Positions 1 through 11,467 of a DNA stretch of 64,000 nt are shown here, piece by piece. Location of the stretch: the NCBI GenBank assembly GCA_004154925.1, contig QJNS01000017.1, positions 1 to 64,000 of the forward strand, read 5' to 3'. Source of the stretch: Monosporascus cannonballus (taxonomy: Eukaryota > Ascomycota > Sordariomycetes > Xylariales). Each line of letters begins with the position of its first letter. Positions within the stretch are counted from its first letter, which is position 1. The position numbers and the translations under genes were made by a program. The notes beneath the pieces are model-generated. The model did not search any database. It was not told the DNA's origin and worked only from the letters and a program-made list of their open reading frames with translations.

Positions 1-6
1 TCGACA

Positions 7-1558
7 ATGGGCAACAGCCCCTCGACCACGAAAGCAAATACCCCCCCCACAACATCCACCTCCTCTCCCTCTACACATGACTCCCCACGGGCTTCCAGGA
101 GAGACCGGGAACCCAGGAATCTGATACCCATACATCACCATCGCAGGTCGGTAGCTTCGCCCGAGGCTTCTGTCGTACAGGCCCAAGGCTCCACCATCTC
201 CAATAGGGACTCGCAGTCTCGCCCGCTATCTGTCCTCAACCCGCCCTCTCCTTCCAACAGCTCTACTCTCCCAAGGGCATCCGACAGCCGACCCCGTCCT
301 GACGACTTCAGAAATGAACTCTCCGAACCTGTAGCCGTGCCCTCCACTCCACACGAGGTCTCCACCAGCCACGACTCCCAGTTCGGGGAGAGCGTCCTCA
401 TCTCCGGCCCAGGGTCCAGCAGCGCCCAAGATATGTCGTATCATACGTCTCGCCCGCCCAGGCTACCACTCCCAATCGAGGAAGAGATACACACTCCTGG
501 TTCGCCCATAGTTGCGCCAACGAACGGTAACGACATAGGCGACGATGTTTCTGCGTTAGATGAACAAAGTGGCCTTCCGCGCCGAACATCTGGGTTGAGC
601 AATGCCACAGAGGACGACGACGCTGAGGAGCTGCGCGTCGACAAGACCAGACCCACGGTGCCTACTCGCATAGAGTGGCGGCAAGGTGGTCAAAAGGTCT
701 ACGTCACGGGAACCCCTTTTCAATGGAGCCGGAAACAGAGGCTTCTTCCAGCGTGAGTTTTCCCGTTCTACTTGTACTGAGATCCAACCCCGAAAGTGTA
801 GTGGCTTTAAAACTACCCAGGCGATGGTTTACGTCGATTACATCTGACAAGCAATACACTCTTCATAGCTACTGACGTCAGCTCACATAGTAATGGCCGT
901 GAAGGGATTTTGGAGACGGTCATCCCGGTGTTCCCCGGAACCCACCACATCAAGTTCCTGGTGGACGGGAGCATGCAAACTTCACCTGACCTTCCTACGA
1001 CAGTGGACTTCGGCAACAATTTGGTCAACTATATCGAGGTCAGCGGCGAAGAACCAACGGAGCAGGGCATGATCTCGGAAGCGCTCTATCCTAAGTCGGA
1101 CAAGGAAGCTGAAACCCTTCCGTCGCGACAAGCTTCGTGCGCGGAGCAGGAGAAAACTCCACAGAAAAAAGTCATCGTTCCGGTGGAGACCTTTTCCGAT
1201 AAACTTCCTCAGTATCTATCCGATTTTGACCAGCCCGAAGACTCCCAGGCGTACAGACTTGCTTCGCTAGCCCTGGAGAAGCTCCCTAACCCGCCAAGCC
1301 TGCCGGGATTCTTGACCAAGCCTATTCTGAACAACACGACGCTCATCAAAGATGACAACAGCGTGCTGAATATGCCTAACCACACCGTACTCAACCACCT
1401 CGGTACTAGTAGTATCAAGAACAACGTCCTTGCCGTCTCGGCAACGACCCGATATAGAAACAAGGTGAGACCGGCATCCATGACAATCTTATGCAAATTG
1501 TAGGCTGATTCCTGTGCAGTACGTTACCACCATCATATATAAGCCCACTTCGGATTAG
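7..1558 (+). CDS. GAL83: SNF1/AMPK beta subunit (Gal83/Sip2 type)
   Basis: Scaffold and regulatory subunit of the SNF1 (AMPK) kinase, which controls glucose derepression and the energy stress response. I read three exons: 7-752, 891-1464 and 1520-1558 (introns GTGAGT...ATAG and GTGAGA...GCAG), giving 452 residues. The protein starts MGNSPS, a good N-myristoylation signal as in other beta subunits, which supports this start. Residues 2 to about 215 are Ser/Pro-rich and disordered. From about residue 219 a glycogen-binding CBM48-type domain begins (RIEWRQGGQKVYVTGT) and continues after intron 1 with PGTHHIKFLVDG. The C-terminal ASC/AMPKBI domain has LPNPPSLPGFL and LNHLGTSSIKNNVLAVS, and the last exon ends with VTTIIYKPTSD, the usual family end. 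The first intron (138 nt) is long and falls inside the carbohydrate-binding domain; its exact borders are inferred. The start lies 7 bases from the window edge, so the promoter is not visible. Confidence 0.9.
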
Positions 1559-2817
1559 GTGTCCTGGGGCAGCAACGATAGCTGGTGTTCATGACTCTTC
1601 ATGATACGATGAAAGTACGATTAACCGGGACAAGCTGGCATGAGGGACCGTGCCGGCGCCGATCCCAACCAATAGACAGCACTTTTCTGTTTGCACCGTC
1701 CCATGATGAGATACGGATTATACCGTTATGCATATTGTAAGTCTACGAATTGGCTAGATATGGCCATGCCGTATTATTAGGCTCCCGTGCGAGATAGAAC
1801 TCTCGAATAAAGTCCAAGGTTCATTTCGTTTTCCCTCAGCTGGCATAACTTGTGCCATGCGTGAGAAAAGTCGTCTCGCGGACCCGGACGGTCTACTCTC
1901 AAGTTTGTGATACTCTACTAAGCGTAGAGATACGCGGAACGTATCAACCTAGTGGTGAGAGTCGCCGTCAAAGCTCTAAAGGTTTCATTCAGCAGGACCA
2001 GCTGTAGGAGGCCTGCGCTTGATACGTCGTTGAGCTGACTGATTCCAATATTATGTGCTTTTGGCTCTTCGTCGTCGTGAAATTCCAGCCGTTGCCTTCG
2101 CGGACCATTTGGGATCAGGCATATCGTCAGACAACACCTAGTTAGGCGTTGTGCGCTTTGGCTGACTTTTCCTTGCTTACCTAATGATTTACCTGCCGCC
2201 ACAAACGAGAAAAGTCGGCAGCGCGGCGCGACCCGCTCATTGCTGAGAGCGCTCGTCGGCTCACAAAGATCCAAGCTCGACACCGCCGCGCCAGGGACAA
2301 GCGCGGGGGGAAGCCGAGGGGAGAGGAGCTTGTTTGATTACCAGGGCATACGGTCGTATGTCAACACAAGGGGGGTTACACTGGCTGCGCTGGATGTAGG
2401 CCGGAATCGACCTCACCGTCGGCACCGACAGCATGGGCGGAAAGATGCCTACTTCTCCGTCGATACGCCGCTATCCGTCCGTTTATGCAAGGGCCGCGGG
2501 GGTGGTAGAGCACTCGTCTTATCCACCTCCCGTGGTCCCCGGAGCCCCTCGAGTCTCTCCGGTGACATCACGCACCAATGATGGGTCCCCACCAGTTACA
2601 GATAACGGGCGCCGGAATCCTACGATACACGCACAACGCTAGGCAGCGACGAAGAACGCAGAAGCATATGGCACCGTTGCGAATCTGTCTGGGGGTCTGA
2701 GGGCTACATTCCCAGTGCTTCCTCCCTCCCGTCTCTGTGGTTCCCCGCTCCTGACCACTCCCGGCCCAGGGTGGGCCACGCAACCCCGAAAGCCAAGCTC
2801 CGGGGGGCGCAAGGCGA
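1559..2817. other. Intergenic, no gene seen
   Basis: This holds the 3' flanks of the beta-subunit gene (+) and of the SMP-domain gene (-). The longest open frames (for example 2240-2581) are short, low in family resemblance and rich in arginine and proline. I see no RNA gene. Confidence 0.5.
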
Positions 2818-3185
2818 CTACTTGTTGCCGCCCTGCTGGCCCCCAGAGGCGGCCTGGTTCCCGCCCGACGGCGCCCCGCCGCCGCCGGCCTGCTGGTTGG
2901 CGTTCCGGTCGCCGGCCGCCTGGGCTCTGGCGGCGAAGCCGTCCTTGGACATGTCGCCGCCGGCCCTGGCCTGCGTGTGGGGTGGGCGGTTAGCCTGCGC
3001 GCCGGATCCTATACCATTGCTGGCGCCGAGGGTGGATAGGAAGCAAGGTTGAATTTGAGATCAGTGTGTGTAGGGATTGGGGTAGGTCCTCGTCGTGTCT
3101 AGCCGAGTGATGGGTGTTGACGTACCTGACTGCTCTGGATGCGGGCGGCGTCGCTCTGGGTCATCATCTTCTTGCCACCGGGCAT
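2818..3185 (-). CDS. Small SMP-domain (seed maturation protein-like) protein
   Basis: A 70-residue protein in two exons, too short and split to appear as one open frame. Exon 1 is 3185-3126 and encodes MPGGKKMMTQSDAARIQSSQ. The intron 3125-2971 begins GTACGT and ends CGCAG. Exon 2 is 2970-2818, opens with ARAGGDMSKDGFAARAQAAG and continues DRNAN into a Gly/Gln/Asn-rich tail ending QGGNK. The pattern MTQSDAARIQSSQ...GGDMSKDGFAARAQAAGDRN is the SMP motif found in small fungal proteins related to plant late-embryogenesis proteins. The fungal versions are thought to be hydrophilic stress or spore-dormancy proteins, but the biochemical role is unknown. There is no signal peptide or membrane segment. 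The joined frame is exact (60 + 153 nt). The gene has long intergenic spaces on both sides. Confidence 0.82.
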
Positions 3186-4618
3186 TTTGTCGTATGGGGG
3201 GTGTTTCTCGTAAGGGGGTGGTGGGATTTGTTGATCTCGGTGTGGGTATGTGTGTAAGTGCCGTGTAGTGTGGTTATGAGTGCCTGAGGAGAGAAGGAAG
3301 CCCAGGTCGGTCAGGGACGAGAGGGAGGCCTGGCTTTATACTAGTGAGACGCACCATCAACCGCTGCCCTTCGCTCACGTCGACGTGCCGGAGACTGCGA
3401 CCCGTGACGTCTCCTCTTCGCAAACCCGCGTTCACGGGCTGCGGTCTTCCCCCGCTCTTTCTGGTGGCAATGCTAACCATCGCGGGGTTACCGCGTCGGC
3501 TACGGCCCCCTCGGCACGGCGGAAGCGGCCGTAGGAAGCCTGCTTGCGTGAGTTTGGCGCGGTGGTATGGGGTAGCGGAAGCAACCCCCGGGACAAGGGT
3601 GGAAGGCTACGGTATCTACCGTCGGTCTTCGTATATGTCGGAGGCCGACCATCTCCTCATTTACGGGTCGGTTCCCCTCACGTCTGAGCATAGCCGGTGG
3701 CGCGGCTCTCTCGCTTGACGCCATGGGGAGACGCGCATAGCTGTAGGCTCGCGTCCTCTCGGCCCGCGCTACGATCGGCTTTGACCGGCGGCGCCTCTCT
3801 GCTACCCGGCCGTTGCTCGCGGTACTCAACCACAGAGACCCCCCTTGGTTCGCGCCGCTAGCCCGCTGGTAAAATAACATCATAAAGGGGGGGGGTTAAG
3901 AATCGACGAGCAGGCTCGCGGATCGATCGAGTATTGCCGGCACTCCAGGGGGTCGCACTCGGCTAACGGCCGCGATGGCTTCTGCCGCTGGTGGCCTCCT
4001 GCCGTTTGTGTAACGGAGTGCTTTACACGTCATAAGATTATGCGGGTTTCCTGATAAAGTTTCATTTCGAAGCGTTCTGGTTGTGCAACTGCAGCGATAA
4101 ACCCGCTTCCCGACGCCCCTTCCCCCCTGAACCGCTACGTTCCCGTCGTTGCGGACACATAGTGCATATATCTGCCTGGACCACGGCTGGTGGACTGAGG
4201 ATGACATGTCGCGGACGGACATTTAAGCAAATGATATATCAGGTACAGTGATATCGTAGGTAGGGAGACCTGCCTTACCACCACTTCGGACGTGGCTGTT
4301 CAAGCTTCCGGATACGGGCTCGGCACCGCGACTCTCGACGTGGTATTCGATAACGTAGGGATGTCTTTCACCTCGAGAGTATTCTCGCCCCTTTGTCGAC
4401 CACTCAGCGGCTGTCGAACTCGGCATCTAGCTAGTCTTAAGGGGGGGCGGCGTCTCCCTCTTTACTCGCAGCTTCGCGTTGTAACCATAGTACACGTCGC
4501 CCTTGAATAGATTGGCTGCCATCTTATGTGGCTTCATGTGGGATATACCTAAGTTACCATTTTTTTGGCCTAGTGAATATCGTTATGTTCATGACTGATA
4601 AGTCTATATCCGTTTATT
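3186..4618. other. Intergenic, GC-rich, no gene recognised
   Basis: This includes the upstream region of the SMP gene and the 3' flank of the DUF3433 gene. Several GC-rich open frames (3344-3718 +, 3500-3883 -, 3896-4222 -) overlap on opposite strands and match no family that I know. G homopolymer runs occur near 3886-3895 and 4440-4447. It could be an old repeat remnant, but I cannot show that. Confidence 0.4.
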
Positions 4619-7600
4619 CTAGAGCCACACTTCATGGTGCGCTCGCCTCCTCGGGCACCGTCGGAGTTTGCTGATCGTAGAATCAGAAAGTCTTGTATCC
4701 CCTCGCTTCAACGCTTGCAGGTCCACTGGGACGACATGTGGATCAACATCGATGCCTAGGTGGGCCTTTCCATCAAAGCCAGTGTAGTGGCCGAAGCTGA
4801 AAGTAGACGACACTGCTTCTTCTCCATCCCGTAGGCTCTTCAATCTCTCGCTTGCGATACGGCTGGCTGCGGTGTAGCCTAATAGAGAGGCAATGGTCGT
4901 AGGCATCCTAGGCAAGTAGACCATTGTACCGCGCCAGTAGATAAAAATGGCCGCAATGATATCAATCGCCAACACGAGCGTGCTGATTATGAAAGCACCT
5001 CGTACCATGAACAGTCGTGTCTCGGTGGTCACTCTTTTCCCAACCACCAGGGGACCGCCTTGTTCGTATTCGTCAAATATCTGGGGGGCGGTGTAAAGCA
5101 ACGCGGCGAATCTCTCTTTGTACAGGCGTTCAATCTGAGGAATCAAAATCTGCGGGTCAGGGATATCCTCCGATGGGTCTACCAAGGCAGAGTTATCGTC
5201 ATCCAAAATCTTGAGGAGATAATGCATCCAATCTTGCGTCCTTACATCGCTGTGCCAACTACCCTTAAGCTGTTGAAGGAAGTAATTCGTCCGCCAGGTG
5301 AGATTTGCGACACTTGCCGGATCTAGTTCGTAGGAATTCTCGTCGGTGTCGTCCAATAACTCGGCGCTTAGCACATGTCCCTCGTGATCAATGGCCACCT
5401 CGAAAAACCTTGAAATAACGACAGGCTCGCATGCGACGAAACTTGAATCCATCAGCCCTGTCGATGTGCCATTCGATGCTATACTCCGTCCCCACCCCAT
5501 TACGAAAACTCCGTTGCATGGGGCGGTAGGATAGGCATTGTCTGGATCGTTCGAAGATGACATAAAGCCCTGGACTTCTCGTGCAATAGGCCCATCCAGT
5601 CGAAGACGGGTCTCGTACCGAGGTATGGGCGAGGTATGGCATTTTATCGGGGATCCATCGACAGCTTTCTTGGTCAAACTGAGATCGGGTGATAGGAGCG
5701 GCGAACATGAAGGTAGGACGCCAAAGCCCCGGGTTTTGACTATGAAGTAATCAGACGTAGAGTCTGCCATATCTTCGCGGATGAGAGGCGGAAAGAAGAA
5801 TTCCTCTGTGAGCCAGGGGGGTAATGGTGTGTCATACGACATATTGGCCAGGGTGACGAAGAAGTGGTCGGTGTATGGATTAGAATTGGTGAGTATTCGA
5901 TTCCAAAATCTTTCAAATGAATTGTTGCTGATGGAGAACACAAAAGGTTGTCGAAACTGTGTCGTTTGATTAACCGTGACTAGTCCCTCGTTAAAAAGAC
6001 CGCCCATCCCAACAGTCAGAACGTTAGCAAGGAGAGAAGTCGAGCATGCCAGGGCCAAAATATAGTGCCGGTTCTTCAAGGCCTTCCAGATAGCAAGCTG
6101 TGGTGGAACCGTTGTATAGCGTGTCGATATCGACTGAGAAGGCTTGCTGTGCTGGTTGTACAAGTCTCTGAATGGCTGCGTTAGGCATATTAAACGGTTT
6201 AGTAGAACCCAAACGGGCCCGATGAATGTCGCGAAGGCGATAGGAAGATAACTCTCCATTATCTGTTGGACCTCAAACCGGTCGGAAAGTCGAGCGAGGC
6301 CTTGGCCACAAATTAGGTAAGAGAACGGCTACGAATACCGGATGTACGCACCTCCTTGGGCGATTTCTACTCGCCTAAGATAACATAGCAATGCAATCAC
6401 CGATGCCATTGTGAAGACAAAGAGGACACCGGTGCCTGTCTGTAGGGCCATTGGCTTTTCTGGCTTGTAATGACCACGTAAGGTATCCTCGTCGGTGCTG
6501 ACTTGGCCAATTAGAATGCTTTCCTCTTGGTCCGTTACCTTTACTTCGAGCGTCGGGCTAGAGTCATTCATTGCCTCTCTCAGGGAGAACCTAAAAGCGT
6601 CCAAGCCCTGCCGCAGACCTTTTTCGTCCGTGAAGTCCTTCCCACAGAAGATATATTTTATGTCTTGGCTAATTCGGACCATGTTGAGAAGGGCCTCGAT
6701 GGAGCCGGGATCCGAGTCCAGGTGGCTGGGACTTCGGCGGCATAGGTATAGGAGAAACAACCCGAGTACAGCGACAAGCAGCAATAGTCCCTCAACGGCG
6801 GCCGCGAACGTCCTACTCACGACCAACCCATAGCGGATGGAAGAAACGGAGCCTATAGGTCCACTTGCTGGTGCTTGATCTTGAAGGATGCGATTAATAG
6901 CCACAGAGAATAGCAATTGATGAGCTTTCTCGAACGCTTTTACTAACTCTGTCTCATTATCGTACTTTTCAAGTGGTAAGGGATGCCCGCCAAGAGCAAA
7001 TCCTACCATTGGTTTGACGCGGCCCGATAAAGGGTAGTCGGCTACGCGCCATGCTGTATCGACGCGTTCGAAGAATGATGTGTTTTTCAAATAGCCCAGT
7101 TCGTAGTCGGACGGAACACCGTTGTTCAGCAAAAATTCGAAAGCCGTCGAATTGAACTCATTTTCAGTAAGGACTTCAGGTGGGCCTAGCGCTGCCAAGG
7201 CCTTATTTTGAGGCTTCAAACTGTCGGCTGAAATCGTGACGGAGACATTCTGTTTCCAATACCGCGTTTCGCAGAACATTGCTGTTAGGTGGGGATCTGT
7301 GGCGTTGGACCCGATAGAAGACCAGGCGATGAGGAGTCGATGACTAGAACCGGTAGAGCAAACACCACTTTCAAGGCCAGGGTCGGCATATGGACTGCCA
7401 TGATAGCCGATGTAGAGCATTCGCGCCGCTCCCCCAAAGGTTTGAACGTCAGCATATGTTGCCTTGCAATCCAGGTTGTTGGTGATGTTAGTGGCTGCTC
7501 CAATTTCCATTTCGAGTGTTCCGGGTGAGCAAGATAAGCTTGTTGAAAGCTTCGTGGTGGCGACAGTGAAATTAGTATCCGCCCCTGACCCAACTATAGA

Positions 7601-8617
7601 CTCTTGACTTTCTACCGGGAGCAGCGCATATTCGGGTGTGGTGAATGGCGGTAACTCTTGTTCTAGCCATGCCACGGCGTACCCGTTCGCTAAGACTTCT
7701 AGGTCCATATGTGTACTTTGTTCCGAGATAGGCGCTAGCTCAGAAGGAGGCTTGAAGGGCATTTCGTTTATCAGTGTTACCGGCTCTATAGCAAATATCG
7801 CGGACTGTAGGGGCGTCAGGGCATAGAAGGTAATCACTATGATCAAGCCAGATATGAACACTGGCCAATGTCTGGGGCGTGTCAGCCGGCAAAGTCGAAG
7901 GTGCAGTAGATACTGTACTTGTATGTGGAAACTCTAGGTGAGGGCTGTCAAAGCAATGCTCACCTTCTTCGAGCCGCTGTGAATGGCACGAAAAGTGTAA
8001 ATTCGAAAGGGTAGTCAAGTAATAAGGAGTTTGATGCTGTTGCACCGTCGGGCCGAGACAATTCCAACCATGGCTGTACTGTAGGAATCGGGATTAATGG
8101 GGAATTAGTACCCAACTCCGTTGAGTGCTTACATCGTTCGATATCCAAATCGATCCAGCTCCAGGCCAAACCATAAATGACGGCTATGATCGTCGGTAGG
8201 TATAAGTAGCTGAAAGTAGTAATAGGTGAAAACCCGCCGGGGGAGTCCACTGTTGTCAAGGCTCCGTAGCTTTGACTTATTTGAGCCAGGGTCTCAATTA
8301 TGCCAGCTAACGCAACTGCGACCGCAATGATCATCGCCAGCGAAGGTGTCCTTATTGACCAGGGCTTCCAGCCGTTACCTTCTATGGATCATACTCGCGT
8401 CAGCATCAAACCCAAAGGAGCCATAATTTGAAGGAGACCTACTTGAGTCTACCTCCCTCGGTTGGCGCTTCGCTCCCAATGGGAACCTGCGCCTTTCTGT
8501 CCTGGTCGAGGCATCGTGTTGACTACTAACAGTTTCGAGAGTGACACGGTTTTGTTCTGCGCCACTTTCGAATTGAGAGGCAGTTATATCTGACTGGTGA
8601 GCTCTGGAAACCGACAT
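4619..8617 (-). CDS. DUF3433 multi-pass membrane protein
   Basis: Four exons on the minus strand: 8617-8443, 8381-7964, 7871-6352 and 6300-4619. The introns are 61, 92 and 51 nt, with GT-AG ends and branch-like CTGAC or CTAAT motifs. Together they give 1,264 residues in one frame. The family is a large fungal integral membrane group (DUF3433) of unknown function; some databases carry a misleading purine-enzyme name for it. The joins restore family motifs: GWKPWSIRTPSLAM after intron 1, ARRRHWPVFISG across intron 2, and RFEVQQIMESYLPIAFATF after intron 3. I count about eight hydrophobic segments, for example SLAMIIAVAVALAGIIETLA, EGLLLLVAVLGLFLLYLC and IISTLVLAIDIIAAIFIYW. Between them lie long Asn-X-Ser/Thr-rich stretches that look extracytoplasmic. 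The two halves (exons 2-3 and exon 4) appear to repeat the same architecture. The N-terminal 60 residues are hydrophilic. Specific function and transport substrate are unknown. Confidence 0.85.
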
Positions 8618-9582
8618 AGGGGGGAATTAGACGCCAATAAGAGATTGGCACATGCTATGTAAGCAAGCAAATAATGAGAGACTTTGATGCTTGACACCGC
8701 CACACACAAGGAGATTCAACTAAGAGACAATTGAGGACAACCGACCATAGCCGGAGACGAGCTCCTTCATATAGATTTACCATTGACTGGTTAATTGCGA
8801 GCGTGCTCTGAAACTGTGCAGGAAAAGCTAGGCCTGAAGAGGCTGCTCTCAGCTACAGACGTAGGCTTCAAAAACGGCAACCCCATAAGGATGCGACTGC
8901 ATCTCCTTCGATGATTGGCCGCCCATACCAGATCGACCTTTTTGAAAAGTCTGTTGGTGATATCTAAATTGTATGCCGTTTGGGGTCTGCCAACATAAAG
9001 CGGGACCAGAGCTCTACTAGGCGCCGGACGGGGGGGGCCGTCCCATTGGGATCTGCAGCTAGCGAGGTTTGTCGCCGCATGATTTGTCGAAACTACTGCC
9101 GAAGCCGCCTGCGCCAGGCCTTAGGAGCCAGTGCGGGCAGCAACAGATTCTAGGTATATAGCTGATAATATGAAGACGGCCATTCTGCCTAGTGTCGAAA
9201 GAGTGATAGCTGGTAGTCACAACATCGTATCAGCATCTCGTTGCGGAGTCGTTGCAATATCAGATTAAAGAGAATATTTGGTAAAAAGGAGGATCCACAC
9301 TTCAGAAGCGGCAAGCGCGGTAATCAGAGAACTGCGCGCTTGTTGCAGTGTATTATTGTGAGACTAAGCGCCCACGCTAACTTAGTGGCCCAGAGATTGA
9401 GGCTTGTAGTGTTTCAGCCTGTCAGCTGTTAGCAGATGTCCACAGGTGCTACCCGATCATTCGCCGGAATACGTAATCGCCCAACTTTCATTGCCTTCCA
9501 CGGTCCCCCCGTTCCATCTTCCTTTCATCCCTCTGGAAGACGCAATCCAATCCAAAATAGGGACACGACAGCCGCACACAAA
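8618..9582. other. Divergent intergenic region
   Basis: The DUF3433 gene and ESS2 are transcribed away from each other here, so both promoters must lie in this stretch. I see no clear TATA box or other gene. An in-frame upstream ATG for ESS2 occurs at 9436; I treat it as 5' UTR. Confidence 0.45.
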
Positions 9583-10917
9583 ATGGAGTCAGATGTCACA
9601 ACCTCTTCAGCTCTCGTTCGTAAAAGGAACGATTTAGAGTTGATGCCCCCACCACCACCTGCGAAACGTATAAAAAGGCCAAAGAAGGTCATTGACGAAG
9701 ATAGCTACACGGAAGCATTGTCGCAGATCATCGCCAGAGATTTCTTCCCGGGCCTTCTTGAGAGCGAAACGCAGCAGGAGTACCTGGACGCCCTGGAATC
9801 CAGAGATCCGGCATGGATATCGAGCGTGAGTCGACGACTGCAGCAAGTGATGACTCCTGGCCGCCATCGAGCAAGGAGGGGAACGTCGCTGGCGCCCGGC
9901 GCACAGACACCGAGGAATTTCGCTGGGGACACTCCCGCATCTGTGACGGCCGAATCTGTGAAAACAAACATGGAAGAGAAAGTCGACGTCGACATCAACA
10001 TGAGCTTGGGCGCATTTCAATCCAAATACACGAGCGAGGACAACGAAAGTTTCTACAAGCTGCTGGACAAGCAGAATTCGAAGAGAGCTGAGAAATACGC
10101 GTGGTTATGGACGGGCAACAAGCTACCATCGAAGATGCAGCTGAAGCAGAAACAAGTCGAGGCAAAATTGATGGAGACGCGGAGCCTTACGGACGATGGG
10201 TACAAGAAGGACAGGCTGGCGATTAAAGACAAAGACGAGCGGCCTGCCCAGGCCGATACATGGGAGTCGAAGCCGAACAACGAATTAATGTTCACACCCG
10301 ACGGCATAGAGGACGCGATGGAGACTAGGGTCCAGAGGGCAGAAGCCGAATCCAGGGCTGGACCTAGAGGTGTCAACTATCAAAACACGAGGATGCCGGT
10401 ACCAAAGATTAGCGAGGATGAATCGGTACCGCCTTCACCGTCATTATCTGCAGTACGAGATGCTATAGCGGGAAGGAGGTCAGGGTGCGATGCAAACTCG
10501 ACAACGGCGGGCAACGAAACTCCGAGGGTAAATGGGTACGCCTTTGTGGATGATGAGGAGCCCGAGTATGAACAACCTCGGGCACCCAAAATCGACTTAG
10601 GCCCCGGCGATGTGACCCCAAATCCATTTATCATTAAAGAGCAGAGCAAACGAGAGGCGCTGCATCACCGCATGGTTGACAGGATATCTCAGTCTAAGCG
10701 GATGTCTTCCAAGGTTGGCATGACAGGGAGAGTTGATAAAACGCCTGTGCCGAAGTTCCCAAGCAGCCCTCGCGTCAGTGGAGGCCTGACTCCTGCGGCC
10801 CAGCGGCTTTGGAGCAAGATAGGAGGAAGAGGAGGAAGCACACCACGAACGCCCTTTGGTGGGGAGTCGACGCCGGGAAGAGCGAAAGGGTCGAAGCTGA
10901 AGCAGGTGTTGAAATGA
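9583..10917 (+). CDS. ESS2: Splicing factor ESS2 (DGCR14/Es2 family)
   Basis: A nuclear protein associated with the spliceosomal C complex; the human homologue is ESS2/DGCR14 and the fission yeast homologue is Bis1. It is a single exon of 444 residues from the ATG at 9583. The family's N-terminal block is clear: LMPPPPPAKRIKRPKK, then DEDSYTEALSQIIARDFFPG and TQQEYLDALESRD. Later come FQSKYTSEDNESFYKLLDKQ, a Trp-rich block at KYAWLWTGNKLP, and a C-terminal TPAAQRLWSKIGGR segment. The last 40 residues are basic and Gly/Ser/Thr-rich (TPRTP, TPGRAKGSK), consistent with a phosphorylated nuclear tail. An upstream ATG at 9436 would add 49 residues unlike the family, so I prefer 9583. SAD1, another spliceosome protein, follows 550 bases downstream on the same strand. 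Confidence 0.9.
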   Translation: MESDVTTSSALVRKRNDLELMPPPPPAKRIKRPKKVIDEDSYTEALSQIIARDFFPGLLESETQQEYLDALESRDPAWISSVSRRLQQVMTPGRHRARRGTSLAPGAQTPRNFAGDTPASVTAESVKTNMEEKVDVDINMSLGAFQSKYTSEDNESFYKLLDKQNSKRAEKYAWLWTGNKLPSKMQLKQKQVEAKLMETRSLTDDGYKKDRLAIKDKDERPAQADTWESKPNNELMFTPDGIEDAMETRVQRAEAESRAGPRGVNYQNTRMPVPKISEDESVPPSPSLSAVRDAIAGRRSGCDANSTTAGNETPRVNGYAFVDDEEPEYEQPRAPKIDLGPGDVTPNPFIIKEQSKREALHHRMVDRISQSKRMSSKVGMTGRVDKTPVPKFPSSPRVSGGLTPAAQRLWSKIGGRGGSTPRTPFGGESTPGRAKGSKLKQVLK

Positions 10918-11467
10918 AGTATGGGACTACCTATCGATTGACTGATTAAGCGATAAACACATGATACCCCCTTATAGGGATAAATTCGAGACCTACACGT
11001 GGGGCTCAATTGGCAGCAACAGAGATGTGTGCCGGTGGCTGCAACGTGTGAACTGTAAAGAGACATAACTTCGCTCTCTTCCACACACACGTGAAGACTA
11101 AGCTGCATCATTTCCTAGGACGCCCACTGAAATATACAATTGCATGATATCTCTTGACTCCATCTCCTTCCTGCAACTACGCGCCCTGAATCTAGGTAGT
11201 GCGTATAATGTGTATTATGCATCGTATATACCTAGGTAGGTACCATAGTATTCCCCGTGCTACTAGGTACCTCGAGCAAGGATGCCAAGCTTTAACTTGG
11301 TGGGGCTATAATGCACCTGCTGGGTAGGGACCTCGAGGGAGTGACAGCATCTTCTTTTCAACCTGCCTTGCAACGTCAACATTTTGCATCTGCGCTTCGG
11401 CAGCCTCGATTGACACCCACGGACCAGCCAGGACAAATTTCGATTGCGCGACAGGTCAGTACTAAAC
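10918..11467. other. Intergenic between ESS2 and SAD1
   Basis: This is the 3' end of ESS2 and the promoter of SAD1. A cluster of TAGGTA / CCTAGGTAGGTACC-type repeats lies around 11190-11275. I see no gene. Confidence 0.45.

Noticed and set aside
3500..3883. 127-codon minus-strand frame in a GC-rich stretch
   Set aside because: Arg-rich composition typical of chance frames in GC-rich DNA, with an overlapping frame on the other strand and no known motif.
9436..9582. Upstream ATG as the ESS2 start
   Set aside because: It would add 49 residues that do not resemble the family; the ATG at 9583 leads directly into the conserved N-terminal block.
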